A stretch of 8,603 nt of DNA from Gammaproteobacteria bacterium (GTDB lineage Bacteria > Pseudomonadota > Gammaproteobacteria > SZUA-229). Location of the stretch: assembly GCA_011051475.1 (NCBI GenBank), contig DRLE01000050.1, positions 1 through 8,603 on the forward strand, written 5' to 3'. A program made the position numbers and the translations under genes. The notes under the pieces were generated by a model. That model was not told where the DNA came from. It saw nothing but the letters and a program-made list of their open reading frames with translations, and made no database searches. How positions within the stretch are numbered: the stretch's first letter is position 1; every line of letters starts with the position of its first letter. Shown piece by piece: positions 1-6,174 of this stretch.

Positions 1-159
1 GAGGATTGCAAGGTGATGACCCTGCCGGCCGTCGATGCCGAACTGGCACCGGTGCTGTTCTCGGTGCCGCTGCAGCTGTTTTCCTATTTTGTCGCCGTGC
101 GCAAGGGCACCGATGTCGACCAGCCGCGTAATCTGGCCAAGTCAGTTACTGTGGAATAG
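1..159 (+). CDS. glmS: Glutamine--fructose-6-phosphate aminotransferase, C-terminal end only
   Basis: Only the last 52 codons are in the window; the gene starts before base 1 and stops at TAG 157-159. GlmS makes glucosamine-6-phosphate from fructose-6-phosphate and glutamine in the cytoplasm, the entry step to UDP-GlcNAc for peptidoglycan and LPS. The visible part is the end of the second SIS (isomerase) domain. It contains PLQLFSYFVAVRKGTDVDQP and ends in RNLAKSVTVE, the near-invariant GlmS C-terminus, so the end is complete and undamaged. The catalytic glutaminase domain lies outside and cannot be judged. A palindromic element starts at the very next base after the stop. The identification rests on a short but highly conserved tail and is secure. 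Confidence 0.96.
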   Translation, partial: EDCKVMTLPAVDAELAPVLFSVPLQLFSYFVAVRKGTDVDQPRNLAKSVTVE

Positions 160-297
160 TTTTTTCCACAGATGAACGCAAATGAACGCAAATTATTTCC
201 ATCTGGCACTTGTAGGAGCGGAATAAATTCCGCTCCTATAATTTGAGGATAATCAGGCCTGGGTTAATAAAACATTTGCGTTCATCTGTGGATAAAA
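160..297. repeat. Nested palindromic intergenic element A (outer inverted repeat)
   Basis: The arms are 160-184 and 273-297, pairing at 24 of 25 positions (mismatch 164/293). The core TCCACAGATGAACGCAAATG (165-184) is perfectly inverted at 273-292. The left arm begins with six T directly after the glmS stop, and the right arm ends in an A-run. The left arm continues as a tandem 10-mer, ATGAACGCAA at 172-181 and 182-191; the right arm has one copy. A second, unrelated palindrome (211-240) sits inside. The T-run precedes and the A-run follows the stem, the reverse of an intrinsic terminator, so I do not call it one. It could stabilise the glmS 3' end or be a non-autonomous mobile repeat. No transposase is present. 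Confidence 0.85.
211..240. repeat. Inner REP-like palindrome of element A
   Basis: A perfect 12-bp stem, TAGGAGCGGAAT at 213-224 against its complement at 227-238, with a 2-base centre (225-226); a T-A and a G-T pair can extend it to 211-240. The word GTAGGAGCGG resembles dispersed REP-type palindromes known from Pseudomonas and other gammaproteobacteria, but family membership is my inference from memory. It lies near the centre of the outer inverted repeat, so the transcript could fold as a hairpin inside a hairpin. Confidence 0.75.
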
Positions 298-305
298 AAA
301 TAGTA

Positions 306-335
306 TGGATATTGCTATATCAGCCAAGGTATAAT
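306..335 (+). promoter_or_regulatory. Predicted sigma70 promoter for the miaB operon
   Basis: A consensus -10 box TATAAT lies at 330-335. The best -35 is TGGATA at 306-311 (4 of 6 to TTGACA), 18 bases upstream. Transcription would start near 342, leaving about 26 nt before the miaB ATG. The box sits just outside palindromic element A, in a clearly AT-richer stretch (297-345). It is the only strong promoter I see before lnt, which fits one transcript for miaB-phoH-ybeY-corC. Confidence 0.65.
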
Positions 336-367
336 TAACATCTGTATGATTACTATCACCACAACGC

Positions 368-1831
368 ATGTCCGCTAAACCACCGGGTGTCCCGCAGGGT
401 TCACCTGCGGCAACACCGCACAAGAGCGTCCGCAAGTTATTCATCAAAACCTACGGCTGTCAGATGAACGAGTACGACTCGGCTCGCATATCCGATGTGC
501 TGGCCGATTCGCATGACCTGGAGCTGACGGATAATCCGGAAGAGGCCGATGTGCTGCTGCTCAACACCTGCTCCATCCGCGAAAAGGCGCAGGAGAAGGT
601 GTTTTCGCAGCTGGGCCGCTGGAAGAACTGGAAACAGGATAAACCGGATCTGGTGATCGGTGTCGGCGGCTGCGTCGCCAGCCAGGAAGGCGCGGAAATC
701 CAGAAACGCGCGCCTTATGTCGATGTGGTCTTCGGCCCGCAGACCATCCACCGTCTGCCGCAGATGCTCAGCGGCGCGGATGCGCACAAAAAAGTGGTGG
801 ACATTTCCTTCCCCGAAATCGAGAAATTCGACAACCTGCCCGAACCCAGGGCCGACGGTCCCAGCGCCTTTGTTTCCATAATGGAAGGCTGCAGCAAGTA
901 CTGCAGCTTCTGCGTGGTGCCCTATACCCGTGGCGAGGAAGTCAGCCGCCCCTTCGATGATGTGCTGGCCGAGGTGGCCACCCTGGCCGGGCAGGGGGTG
1001 CGCGAGGTCAATCTGCTGGGGCAGAATGTGAATGCCTACCGCGGCCTGATGGCCGACGGCAGCCATGCCGACCTGGCGCTGCTGATCCATTACGTTGCCG
1101 CCATCGAGGGCATCGACCGCATACGCTTTACCACTTCGCACCCGATGGAATTCAACGATGATCTGGTGCAGGTTTATGCCGAGGTGCCGGAGCTGGTCAG
1201 CTTCCTGCACCTGCCGGTACAGAGCGGTTCCGATAGCGTGCTGGCGGCAATGAAGCGCGGCCATACCGCCGCGCAATATATCGACCTGGTGCAACGCCTG
1301 AAACAGGCGCGTCCGGATATCGCCATTTCCTCCGATTTTATCGTGGGCTTTCCCGGCGAGACCGACGAGGATTTTGCCGATACCATGAAACTGATCGAGG
1401 CGATCGGCTTTGATCATTCCTTCAGTTTTATCTACAGCGCCCGCCCGGGCACGCCGGCAGCCATACTGCCCGATGCCACCACGGATCTGATCAAGAAGCA
1501 CCGCCTGGCCATTCTGCAGGATGTGATTGCGGCCAATGCCGCCGAGGTCAACCGCCAGATGGTGGGCACGGTGCAGTCGGTACTGGTGGACAGTGTTTCA
1601 CGCAAGAGCGAAGCACAGCTCGCCGGGCGCACCGAAAACAACCGCGTGGTCAACTTTACCGGTGACAGGGCGCTGATCGGCCAGTTTGCCGATGTCAGGA
1701 TTACCGAGGCGCGCAGCAATTCCCTGCAGGGAGAATACATCGGCCCGAGCAATCTGCAACACCATCTGCAGGCAAAACTGAAGCATGCGGCTATTGACAC
1801 TGTGCAGGATAGCAGGCGACAACGTGCCTGA
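368..1831 (+). CDS. miaB: tRNA-2-methylthio-N6-dimethylallyladenosine synthase MiaB
   Basis: A 487-residue radical SAM methylthiotransferase that converts i6A37 to ms2i6A37 in tRNAs reading UNN codons, in the cytoplasm. The N-terminal UPF0004 domain has the three cysteines for the auxiliary 4Fe-4S cluster: C31 (YGCQMNEYDS), C68 (LNTCSIREKAQEKVF) and C102 (GVGGCVASQEG). The radical SAM motif CxxxCxxC is C175, C179 and C182 (EGCSKYCSFCVVPYTRG). A TRAM RNA-binding domain follows at about 396-460, then a short polar tail. E. coli MiaB has 474 residues, and its start aligns near R22 here. The extra 21 residues are a Pro/Ala/Gly-rich leader encoded over a hairpin (386-417). No in-frame ATG, GTG or TTG nearer the conserved part is seen, so ATG 368 is kept, though no Shine-Dalgarno is visible. 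First gene of the operon, 31 nt before phoH. Confidence 0.97.
   Translation: MSAKPPGVPQGSPAATPHKSVRKLFIKTYGCQMNEYDSARISDVLADSHDLELTDNPEEADVLLLNTCSIREKAQEKVFSQLGRWKNWKQDKPDLVIGVGGCVASQEGAEIQKRAPYVDVVFGPQTIHRLPQMLSGADAHKKVVDISFPEIEKFDNLPEPRADGPSAFVSIMEGCSKYCSFCVVPYTRGEEVSRPFDDVLAEVATLAGQGVREVNLLGQNVNAYRGLMADGSHADLALLIHYVAAIEGIDRIRFTTSHPMEFNDDLVQVYAEVPELVSFLHLPVQSGSDSVLAAMKRGHTAAQYIDLVQRLKQARPDIAISSDFIVGFPGETDEDFADTMKLIEAIGFDHSFSFIYSARPGTPAAILPDATTDLIKKHRLAILQDVIAANAAEVNRQMVGTVQSVLVDSVSRKSEAQLAGRTENNRVVNFTGDRALIGQFADVRITEARSNSLQGEYIGPSNLQHHLQAKLKHAAIDTVQDSRRQRA
386..417 (+). promoter_or_regulatory. Stem-loop in the first codons of miaB
   Basis: CCGCAGG (392-398) and CCTGCGG (404-410) form a perfect 7-bp stem with a GTTCA loop. 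Below it GGTGT (386-390) pairs with ACACC (413-417) across a 1x2 internal loop. It would form some 16 nt after the A of the miaB start codon, in codons of the Pro-rich N-terminal extension absent from E. coli MiaB. A role in translation or mRNA stability is inference only. Confidence 0.5.
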
Positions 1832-1845
1832 CAGGATAAGTAAGC

Positions 1846-1850
1846 AGGAG
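1846..1850 (+). promoter_or_regulatory. Shine-Dalgarno of phoH, long spacing
   Basis: AGGAG lies 12 nt before the phoH ATG at 1863, longer than the usual 5-9. Another ATG (1852-1854) follows it after a single base. That ATG reads ATG AAA ACT TAA, and its stop overlaps the phoH start as TAATG (1861-1865). Of the seven full or 5'-complete genes here, phoH is the only one with a recognisable strong SD core. Confidence 0.5.
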
Positions 1851-1862
1851 AATGAAAACTTA

Positions 1863-2885
1863 ATGCCCGGCCCCGAAGATAATATCCCTTCCAGTCTGAC
1901 CAGCAGCATACAGTTCGAACTCGAGCCCGTAGACAATGAACGGCTGGCCAATCTCTGCGGGCCGACCAACAAGCATATCCATCAGCTTGAGGACTTTTAC
2001 GGGGTGAAGATCAACTGCCGCAGCAACCAGTTCGAAGTAAGCGGTGACGGCCGCCGGCTGAAAACCGTGAAGAATGCCATCGAGACCCTGTATAACGTGG
2101 CCACCAATGTCAGCCTGTCCCCGGCCACCGTGCAGCTTTACCTGAATGATAACCGTGAGGATGAAAGCATCAGTGAGCTGGATGCAGATGATATGGAGCA
2201 GCCGGCTTCCGGCTATTCTTCCGGCAGCCATCATGTGCGCAACCGGCACGGCATTATATCCGGGCGCGGCAAAAGCCAGCAGCAGTATATGCAGCAGATA
2301 AAAAATCATGACCTCACCATCGGCGTCGGTCCGGCCGGTACCGGCAAAACCTACCTGGCCGTGGCCAGCGCGGTGGAGGCGCTGGAAAACGACCTGGTCG
2401 ACCGACTCATCCTGGTGCGCCCGGCGGTGGAAGCCGGTGAACGCCTGGGCTTTCTGCCCGGTGACCTGTCGCAGAAAATCGATCCCTATCTGCGCCCGAT
2501 GTACGACGCCCTGTTCGAAATGATGGGGCAGCCCAAGGTGGCGAAATATGTCGAGCGCAATATTATCGAGATTGCGCCGCTGGCCTATATGCGCGGGCGC
2601 ACGCTGAACGATGCCTTTATTATTCTCGATGAGGCGCAGAACACCACCATCGACCAGATGAAGATGTTTCTGACGCGTATCGGTTTCGGTTCCAAGGCCG
2701 TGGTTACCGGCGATATTTCCCAGGTCGATCTGCCGCGGGAGAAAACCTCGGGCCTGCGCCACGCGCTGAAAATCCTCTCCGGCATCGAAGGCGTCGGCAT
2801 TACCCGTTTCCAGCGCGGTGATATCGTTCGCCACCCGCTGGTGAAAAAAATCGTACACGCCTATGAAGAGGACGAGGCCGGCTAG
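1863..2885 (+). CDS. phoH: PhoH-family ATPase (YbeZ)
   Basis: A 340-residue PhoH-like P-loop NTPase, close to the 346 of E. coli YbeZ. The N-terminal part (about 15-95) is a KH-like nucleic-acid-binding region (LCGPTNKHIHQLEDFYGVKI). A polar, acidic linker (about 96-120) follows. The ATPase domain has Walker A GPAGTGKT at 156-163 and Walker B FIILDEAQNTT with D256/E257; VRPAVEAGERLGFLPGDL and TGDISQVDLP are further PhoH blocks. The open frame reaches back to ATG 1785 inside miaB, but those 26 residues do not look like YbeZ and ATG 1863 fits the family length, so I start there. PhoH/YbeZ is a cytoplasmic protein, known as a partner of YbeY in RNA and ribosome metabolism; ybeY follows after 11 nt. 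It is second in the operon. The precise biochemical role remains unsettled for the family. Confidence 0.95.
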   Translation: MPGPEDNIPSSLTSSIQFELEPVDNERLANLCGPTNKHIHQLEDFYGVKINCRSNQFEVSGDGRRLKTVKNAIETLYNVATNVSLSPATVQLYLNDNREDESISELDADDMEQPASGYSSGSHHVRNRHGIISGRGKSQQQYMQQIKNHDLTIGVGPAGTGKTYLAVASAVEALENDLVDRLILVRPAVEAGERLGFLPGDLSQKIDPYLRPMYDALFEMMGQPKVAKYVERNIIEIAPLAYMRGRTLNDAFIILDEAQNTTIDQMKMFLTRIGFGSKAVVTGDISQVDLPREKTSGLRHALKILSGIEGVGITRFQRGDIVRHPLVKKIVHAYEEDEAG

Positions 2886-2896
2886 GCCGACAGCAT

Positions 2897-3400
2897 ATGT
2901 CAGAAAATAAGACCGTCAGCGTGGAAGTATCGATTGCGGACGATATCGGATCTGCCGAGGAAGATATTCCCGAAGCGTCGATACTGCAGGACTGGATCAA
3001 TGCCGCCTGGCAGGGTGAGGGCACAGCCGTGGTCAGCCTGCGTATTGCCGGTAACGAGGAAATCCGCCACCTCAATCGCGAGTACCGGCATAAAGACAAA
3101 GCCACCAATGTGCTGTCCTTTCCCATGGATATTCCCGCTGATATTGAACCGAAACTGCTCGGCGATATTGCCCTGTGCGTACCGGTAATAAAGGCCGAGG
3201 CCGAGGCGCAGGGCAAGACGCTGCAGGCACACTGGGCGCACATGCTGGTTCACGGCATGCTGCATTTGCAGGGCTATGACCATATTGAAGATGATGAGGC
3301 CCGGCAAATGGAAACACTGGAAATACAGATTCTTGAACAGCTGGGGTTTGCCAATCCTTACCAGGATAACCCGCCAAAAGAAAAGGCTAAACAATTATGA
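2897..3400 (+). CDS. ybeY: Endoribonuclease YbeY (16S rRNA 3' maturation, ribosome quality control)
   Basis: A 167-residue UPF0054 metalloprotein; E. coli YbeY has 155. The zinc motif HGMLHLQGYDH supplies H119, H123 and H129, each five residues on from E. coli H114, H118 and H124. R64 in NREYRHKDKATNVLSFP matches the conserved E. coli R59, and LLGDIAL (87-93) is another family block. Both termini are slightly long: an acidic leader and a Lys-rich tail (PKEKAKQL). YbeY is a single-strand endoribonuclease in the cytoplasm, involved in 16S rRNA 3'-end processing and in removal of defective ribosomes. The start is the only sensible ATG near the conserved region; a strong SD is not visible, so it may rely on coupling with phoH 11 nt upstream. 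All catalytic and metal positions are intact. Confidence 0.96.
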   Translation: MSENKTVSVEVSIADDIGSAEEDIPEASILQDWINAAWQGEGTAVVSLRIAGNEEIRHLNREYRHKDKATNVLSFPMDIPADIEPKLLGDIALCVPVIKAEAEAQGKTLQAHWAHMLVHGMLHLQGYDHIEDDEARQMETLEIQILEQLGFANPYQDNPPKEKAKQL

Positions 3401-3426
3401 ACCATGCATGTCATGGGTAGACAACT

Positions 3427-4290
3427 ATGAGCAAAAAGGAACAAACAGGCTGGCTGGCCGCACTGAAGAAACGCTTTTTCGACAAGCCAGAAGATGAAAA
3501 AACACTGTTGTTGAAGCATTTACGTGAAGCGCAGAAAAAAGGCGTGATCAGCCTGGATGCGCTGATGATGATCGAGGGCGTATTCCAGGTCTCGGAAATG
3601 CAGGTGCGCGATATTATGGTGCCGCGTACCCACATGGTGGTGGTGCAGAAGGACATGAGCGTCGAGGAAATGCTGCGCATCGTCGCCAACTCCGGCCACT
3701 CGCGTTTCCCGGTGGTGGATGAAAGCATCGACGAGGTAATCGGAATTCTGCTGGCCAAGGACCTGACGCATTACCACGACGAAGAAAGCCGTGCCGCCTT
3801 CGAGCTGAAAGATATCCTGCGCCCGGCGGTCTTTGTACCCGAGTCCAAGCGTCTTAACGTGCTGCTGAAGGACTTTCGCGAAAGCCGCAACCATATGGCC
3901 ATGGTTATCGACGAGTACAGCGGTGTTGCCGGACTGGTGACCATCGAGGACGTGCTCGAACAGATTGTCGGTGAAATCGATGACGAACACGATGCTGCCG
4001 ATGTCATCAATATCCGCCGCAGCGGCCTGCAGCGCTATACCGTTCGCGGTCTGACCTCGATCGAGGAGTTCAACGAATACTTCGACAGCAAGCTGTCGCA
4101 TGACAAGGTGGAAACCATCGGCGGCCTGGTCACCGCCGAGCTGGGTCATCTGCCCGAGCGCGGCGAGGAAGTGACGATCGGGCCGTTCCACTTCAAGGTG
4201 GTGAGCGCGAATTCGCGGCGTATTAACAGTATGCAGGTGAGCATTGTGGACGATGACGCTGTGGCGTCATCGTCAGTGAATAGTGAATAA
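3427..4290 (+). CDS. corC: CorC/YbeX, CBS-pair protein with CorC_HlyC domain
   Basis: 287 residues, against 292 in E. coli YbeX/CorC. Two CBS domains follow a short basic N-terminus: the first at about 65-120 after the block VRDIMVPRTHM, the second at about 130-185 with HMAMVIDEYSGVAGLVTIED. A CorC_HlyC transporter-associated domain covers about 203-276 (VRGLTSIEEFNEYF, ETIGGLVTAELGHLPERGE). There is no membrane segment, so it is a soluble protein. The family was named for Mg2+/Co2+ efflux with CorA; in E. coli ybeX is also tied to ribosome metabolism, which fits its place 26 nt behind ybeY. The start is ATG 3427, since nearby upstream ATGs are out of frame. The C-terminal tail after VSIVDDD is unusual: it is coded by an 11-bp hairpin and then by tandem AGTGAAT heptamers that also supply the stop. 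The conserved domains are untouched. Confidence 0.95.
   Translation: MSKKEQTGWLAALKKRFFDKPEDEKTLLLKHLREAQKKGVISLDALMMIEGVFQVSEMQVRDIMVPRTHMVVVQKDMSVEEMLRIVANSGHSRFPVVDESIDEVIGILLAKDLTHYHDEESRAAFELKDILRPAVFVPESKRLNVLLKDFRESRNHMAMVIDEYSGVAGLVTIEDVLEQIVGEIDDEHDAADVINIRRSGLQRYTVRGLTSIEEFNEYFDSKLSHDKVETIGGLVTAELGHLPERGEEVTIGPFHFKVVSANSRRINSMQVSIVDDDAVASSSVNSE
4249..4274 (+). repeat. Perfect 11-bp hairpin at the corC 3' end
   Basis: GACGATGACGC (4249-4259) and GCGTCATCGTC (4264-4274) pair perfectly around a TGTG loop, inside the last codons of corC (DDDAVASSS). It has no T-run behind it; the heptamer array starts at the next base. It may protect the 3' end of the operon mRNA or slow transcription before the 173-nt gap to lnt. 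The function is inferred; the structure is exact. Confidence 0.75.
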
Positions 4291-4309
4291 CGAATAGTGA
4301 ACAGTGAAA
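4275..4309. repeat. Tandem heptamer array across the corC stop
   Basis: Five head-to-tail 7-mers: AGTGAAT, AGTGAAT, AACGAAT, AGTGAAC, AGTGAAA. The corC stop TAA (4288-4290) lies at the junction of units two and three, so the last residues of CorC (SVNSE) are repeat-coded. Because 7 is not a multiple of 3, a change of one unit would shift the reading frame and alter the CorC tail. Confidence 0.8.
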
Positions 4310-4314
4310 GCGCG

Positions 4315-4329
4315 CAGGCCTTCGGCCTG
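4315..4329. repeat. Short GC-rich hairpin after corC
   Basis: CAGGCC (4315-4320) and GGCCTG (4324-4329) enclose a TTC loop. It is followed by TTGTCATTG, not a T-run, so it is at best a weak terminator or a pause site for the corC transcript. Confidence 0.45.
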
Positions 4330-4330
4330 T

Positions 4331-4402
4331 TGTCATTGCCGGCGATTTGAGTCTGTTTGTATGTTGTCGTCCTGAGCGAAACGAAGTGGCGTCGAAGGAT
4401 CT
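4331..4402. repeat. Fragments of dispersed repeats in the corC-lnt spacer
   Basis: TGTCATTGC at 4331-4339 repeats the first nine bases of the inner arm of element B, from 6019, and then diverges. Separately, 4370-4402 carries TCCTGAGCGAA and later GTCGAAGGATC, the two halves of a dispersed intergenic repeat I recall from many bacterial genomes. Here the halves are separated by extra bases and the palindrome is imperfect, suggesting a decayed copy. No ORF and no convincing promoter is seen between 4291 and 4463. Confidence 0.45.
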
Positions 4403-4463
4403 TGTTGCCGCAGCCTTTAATACCAGGTCATCTGATTTTCTGAAGCCTTACAGTCGATAATAA

Positions 4464-5960
4464 ATGGAACAATTCTTTAAATCCTGGTGGTTCATTCTTT
4501 CCCCTCTGGCCGGCGCCTTAAGCACGCTGGCCTTTGCACCCTTTGATTTAAGCTGGCTGTTGCTGCTGACCCTTGCCGTGGCTTTTTACTGCTGGCATCT
4601 GCTGCCGGCGAAGCAGGCGGCGATCAGTGGCTGGCTGTTCGGTATGGGGCTGCAGTGCAGCGGGGTGAGCTGGATTTATTACAGCCTGCATGTGCATGGC
4701 AGCGCGCCGGCGGTGTTTGCCATACTGCTGATTTTTCTGCTGTGTGCCTATCTCAGTCTTTATACCGGTCTGGCCGCCTGGGTGGTCAATCGTTTCCTGC
4801 CGGACGATGCTCGCCTGCGCATGCTGCTGTTCTATCCGGCCAGCTGGCTGCTGTTTGAATGGCTGCAGGGGTATGTCATGACCGGCTTTGCCTGGATGCA
4901 GCTGGGCTATAGCCAGATCGACTCGCCGCTGGCCGGTTTTGCGCCGCTTATCGGCAATCACGCGCTAAGCGTACTGCTGGGCTTTAGCGCCGGTGCCCTG
5001 GTACTGCTTGTACTCGACAATAACCTCCGGCGACGAACAATACTGCTGGTATCCGTGCTGGCCCTGTGGGGCGTGGGTGCCTTGCTGAAGAATACCCGCT
5101 GGACCGAGCCGAGCGGTGAGGCCATTCGGGTCAGCATTATCCAGGGCAATATCGCGCAGAAGGACAAGTGGAAGGCTTCCATGCGCCAGCCGACAAAAAA
5201 ACTGTATCGCGATCTGAGCCTGCAGCAGAAGGACGTGGACCTGATCGTCTGGCCGGAAACGGCTATCCCGGATTATCTTGGCCGCGTCAGGCTGTATTTG
5301 CGTGAGATCGGTCTGCACCTGAAGCAGCAGGATATCGATCTGCTGTTTGGCATTTTCCACCGTAATGCGCAGGGCAGGCTGCTGAACAGTGTGGTCAGTA
5401 TGGATGAGGGGCGGGTCAGTGGCATCTACGACAAGCGTCATCTGGTGCCGCTGGGTGAGTATATTCCGCTGCGCTTTCTTATCGAGTTCTTCAACCGCTT
5501 TGTCAAAATCCCGATGTCTGACATTATCAGTGGTGAAGATGATCAGCCGCTGATTACGGCTGCCGGGGTGCCGATAGGCGTATCCATCTGCTTCGAAGAG
5601 GCCTTTTCCCGTGATGTGCTCAAGGACCTGCCACAGGCGGCCGTATTGCTCAATGTCAGCAATGACGCCTGGTTTGAGGATTCCATCGAGCCGCACCAGC
5701 ACCATGCCATTGCCCGCATGCGCGCGCTGGAAACCGGGCGCTATATGATCCGTTCCACCAATACCGGTATTACCTCCTTTATCGACCCGCAGGGCAGGGT
5801 GGTCAAGCAGCTGCCGCAGTTTGAAGTCGGTGTGCTAAAGGCCGAGGTACAGCCCATGCAGGGCGCAACGCCGTATGTGCGCTGGGGTGACTGGCTGGGG
5901 GTTGCTCTGAGTCTGCTGGTGCTGGTGGTTTTTGCGGTGAAAAAGGTCAGGAAAAGTTAA
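4464..5960 (+). CDS. lnt: Apolipoprotein N-acyltransferase
   Basis: A 498-residue inner-membrane enzyme that adds the third acyl chain, from phospholipid, to the N-terminal cysteine of apolipoproteins, which the Lol system of Gram-negative bacteria needs for sorting. Hydrophobic segments crowd residues 8-210; a nitrilase-fold periplasmic domain spans about 220-470, and a last membrane segment (about 476-492) ends in KKVRKS. The catalytic triad is E265 (VWPETAIPD), K324 (YDKRHLVPLGEY) and C376 (ISICFEEAF), corresponding to E. coli E267, K335 and C387. The residue after the nucleophile is Phe where I recall Tyr in E. coli. The start is right at the first membrane segment, but no SD is visible. 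It lies 173 nt after corC, so it could be the end of the operon or have its own promoter, which I could not identify. It converges on the ybeL-like gene. Confidence 0.96.
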   Translation: MEQFFKSWWFILSPLAGALSTLAFAPFDLSWLLLLTLAVAFYCWHLLPAKQAAISGWLFGMGLQCSGVSWIYYSLHVHGSAPAVFAILLIFLLCAYLSLYTGLAAWVVNRFLPDDARLRMLLFYPASWLLFEWLQGYVMTGFAWMQLGYSQIDSPLAGFAPLIGNHALSVLLGFSAGALVLLVLDNNLRRRTILLVSVLALWGVGALLKNTRWTEPSGEAIRVSIIQGNIAQKDKWKASMRQPTKKLYRDLSLQQKDVDLIVWPETAIPDYLGRVRLYLREIGLHLKQQDIDLLFGIFHRNAQGRLLNSVVSMDEGRVSGIYDKRHLVPLGEYIPLRFLIEFFNRFVKIPMSDIISGEDDQPLITAAGVPIGVSICFEEAFSRDVLKDLPQAAVLLNVSNDAWFEDSIEPHQHHAIARMRALETGRYMIRSTNTGITSFIDPQGRVVKQLPQFEVGVLKAEVQPMQGATPYVRWGDWLGVALSLLVLVVFAVKKVRKS

Positions 5961-5972
5961 AAGCGTTTTTTT

Positions 5973-6140
5973 ACCACAGAGGACACAGAGGTCACAGAGA
6001 CATACGTTTATGTATTACTGTCATTGCGAGCGTTAGCGAAGCAATCCAGGCAGGACAGCTGCCGTGCGAGATTGCTTCGCTAACGCTCGCAATGACAGCC
6101 ACGAAATATTTTCCTCTGTGACCTCTGTGACCTCTGTGGT
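5973..6140. repeat. Nested palindromic intergenic element B (outer inverted repeat)
   Basis: Arms 5973-5999 and 6114-6140 pair at 26 of 27 positions (one mismatch, eleventh base). Each arm is three units of a 9-base repeat of the form CACAGAGGN; the left begins ACCACAGAGGACACAGAGG. Seven T (5966-5972) precede the left arm. It starts 12 nt after the lnt stop and ends 34 nt before the ybeL-like stop, filling the gap between converging genes. The plan matches element A at 160-297: T-run, CCACAGA terminus, short tandem units in the arms and an unrelated palindrome inside. A small stem (ACATA 6000-6004 with TATGT 6009-6013) lies between the arms. It could end or protect both convergent transcripts, or be a non-autonomous mobile repeat; no transposase is near. 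Confidence 0.85.
6018..6098. repeat. Inner perfect 29-bp palindrome of element B
   Basis: 6018-6046 (CTGTCATTGCGAGCGTTAGC onward) and 6070-6098 are exact reverse complements over 29 bp. The 23-nt loop (6047-6069) itself contains a stem, GGCAG 6049-6053 with CTGCC 6059-6063. The word TCATTGCGAGCG with GAAGCAATC is, from memory, a widespread dispersed palindrome in bacterial genomes. Perfect arms suggest recent arrival, gene conversion or selection on the structure. Confidence 0.85.
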
Positions 6141-6174
6141 GCAATCGTTTTTCTGCTTTTCGACCGGAAGTTTT

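Noticed and set aside
160..297. Intrinsic terminator of glmS
   Set aside because: The stem is strong, but the T-run lies before it and the A-run after it, and neither strand gives a stem followed by a T-run.
437..1501. 354-residue open frame antisense to miaB
   Set aside because: Shadow of MiaB codons; no recognisable domain and no start signals.
1785..1862. 26-codon upstream extension of phoH
   Set aside because: It overlaps the end of miaB and does not resemble YbeZ N-termini; starting at 1863 gives the family length.
1860..2858. 332-residue open frame antisense to phoH
   Set aside because: Shadow of PhoH codons; low-complexity His/Gln/Gly-rich translation.
3397..3420. Seven-codon ORF starting in ATGA at the ybeY stop
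   Set aside because: Too short to judge, no SD, and easily explained by chance ATGs in the ybeY-corC gap.
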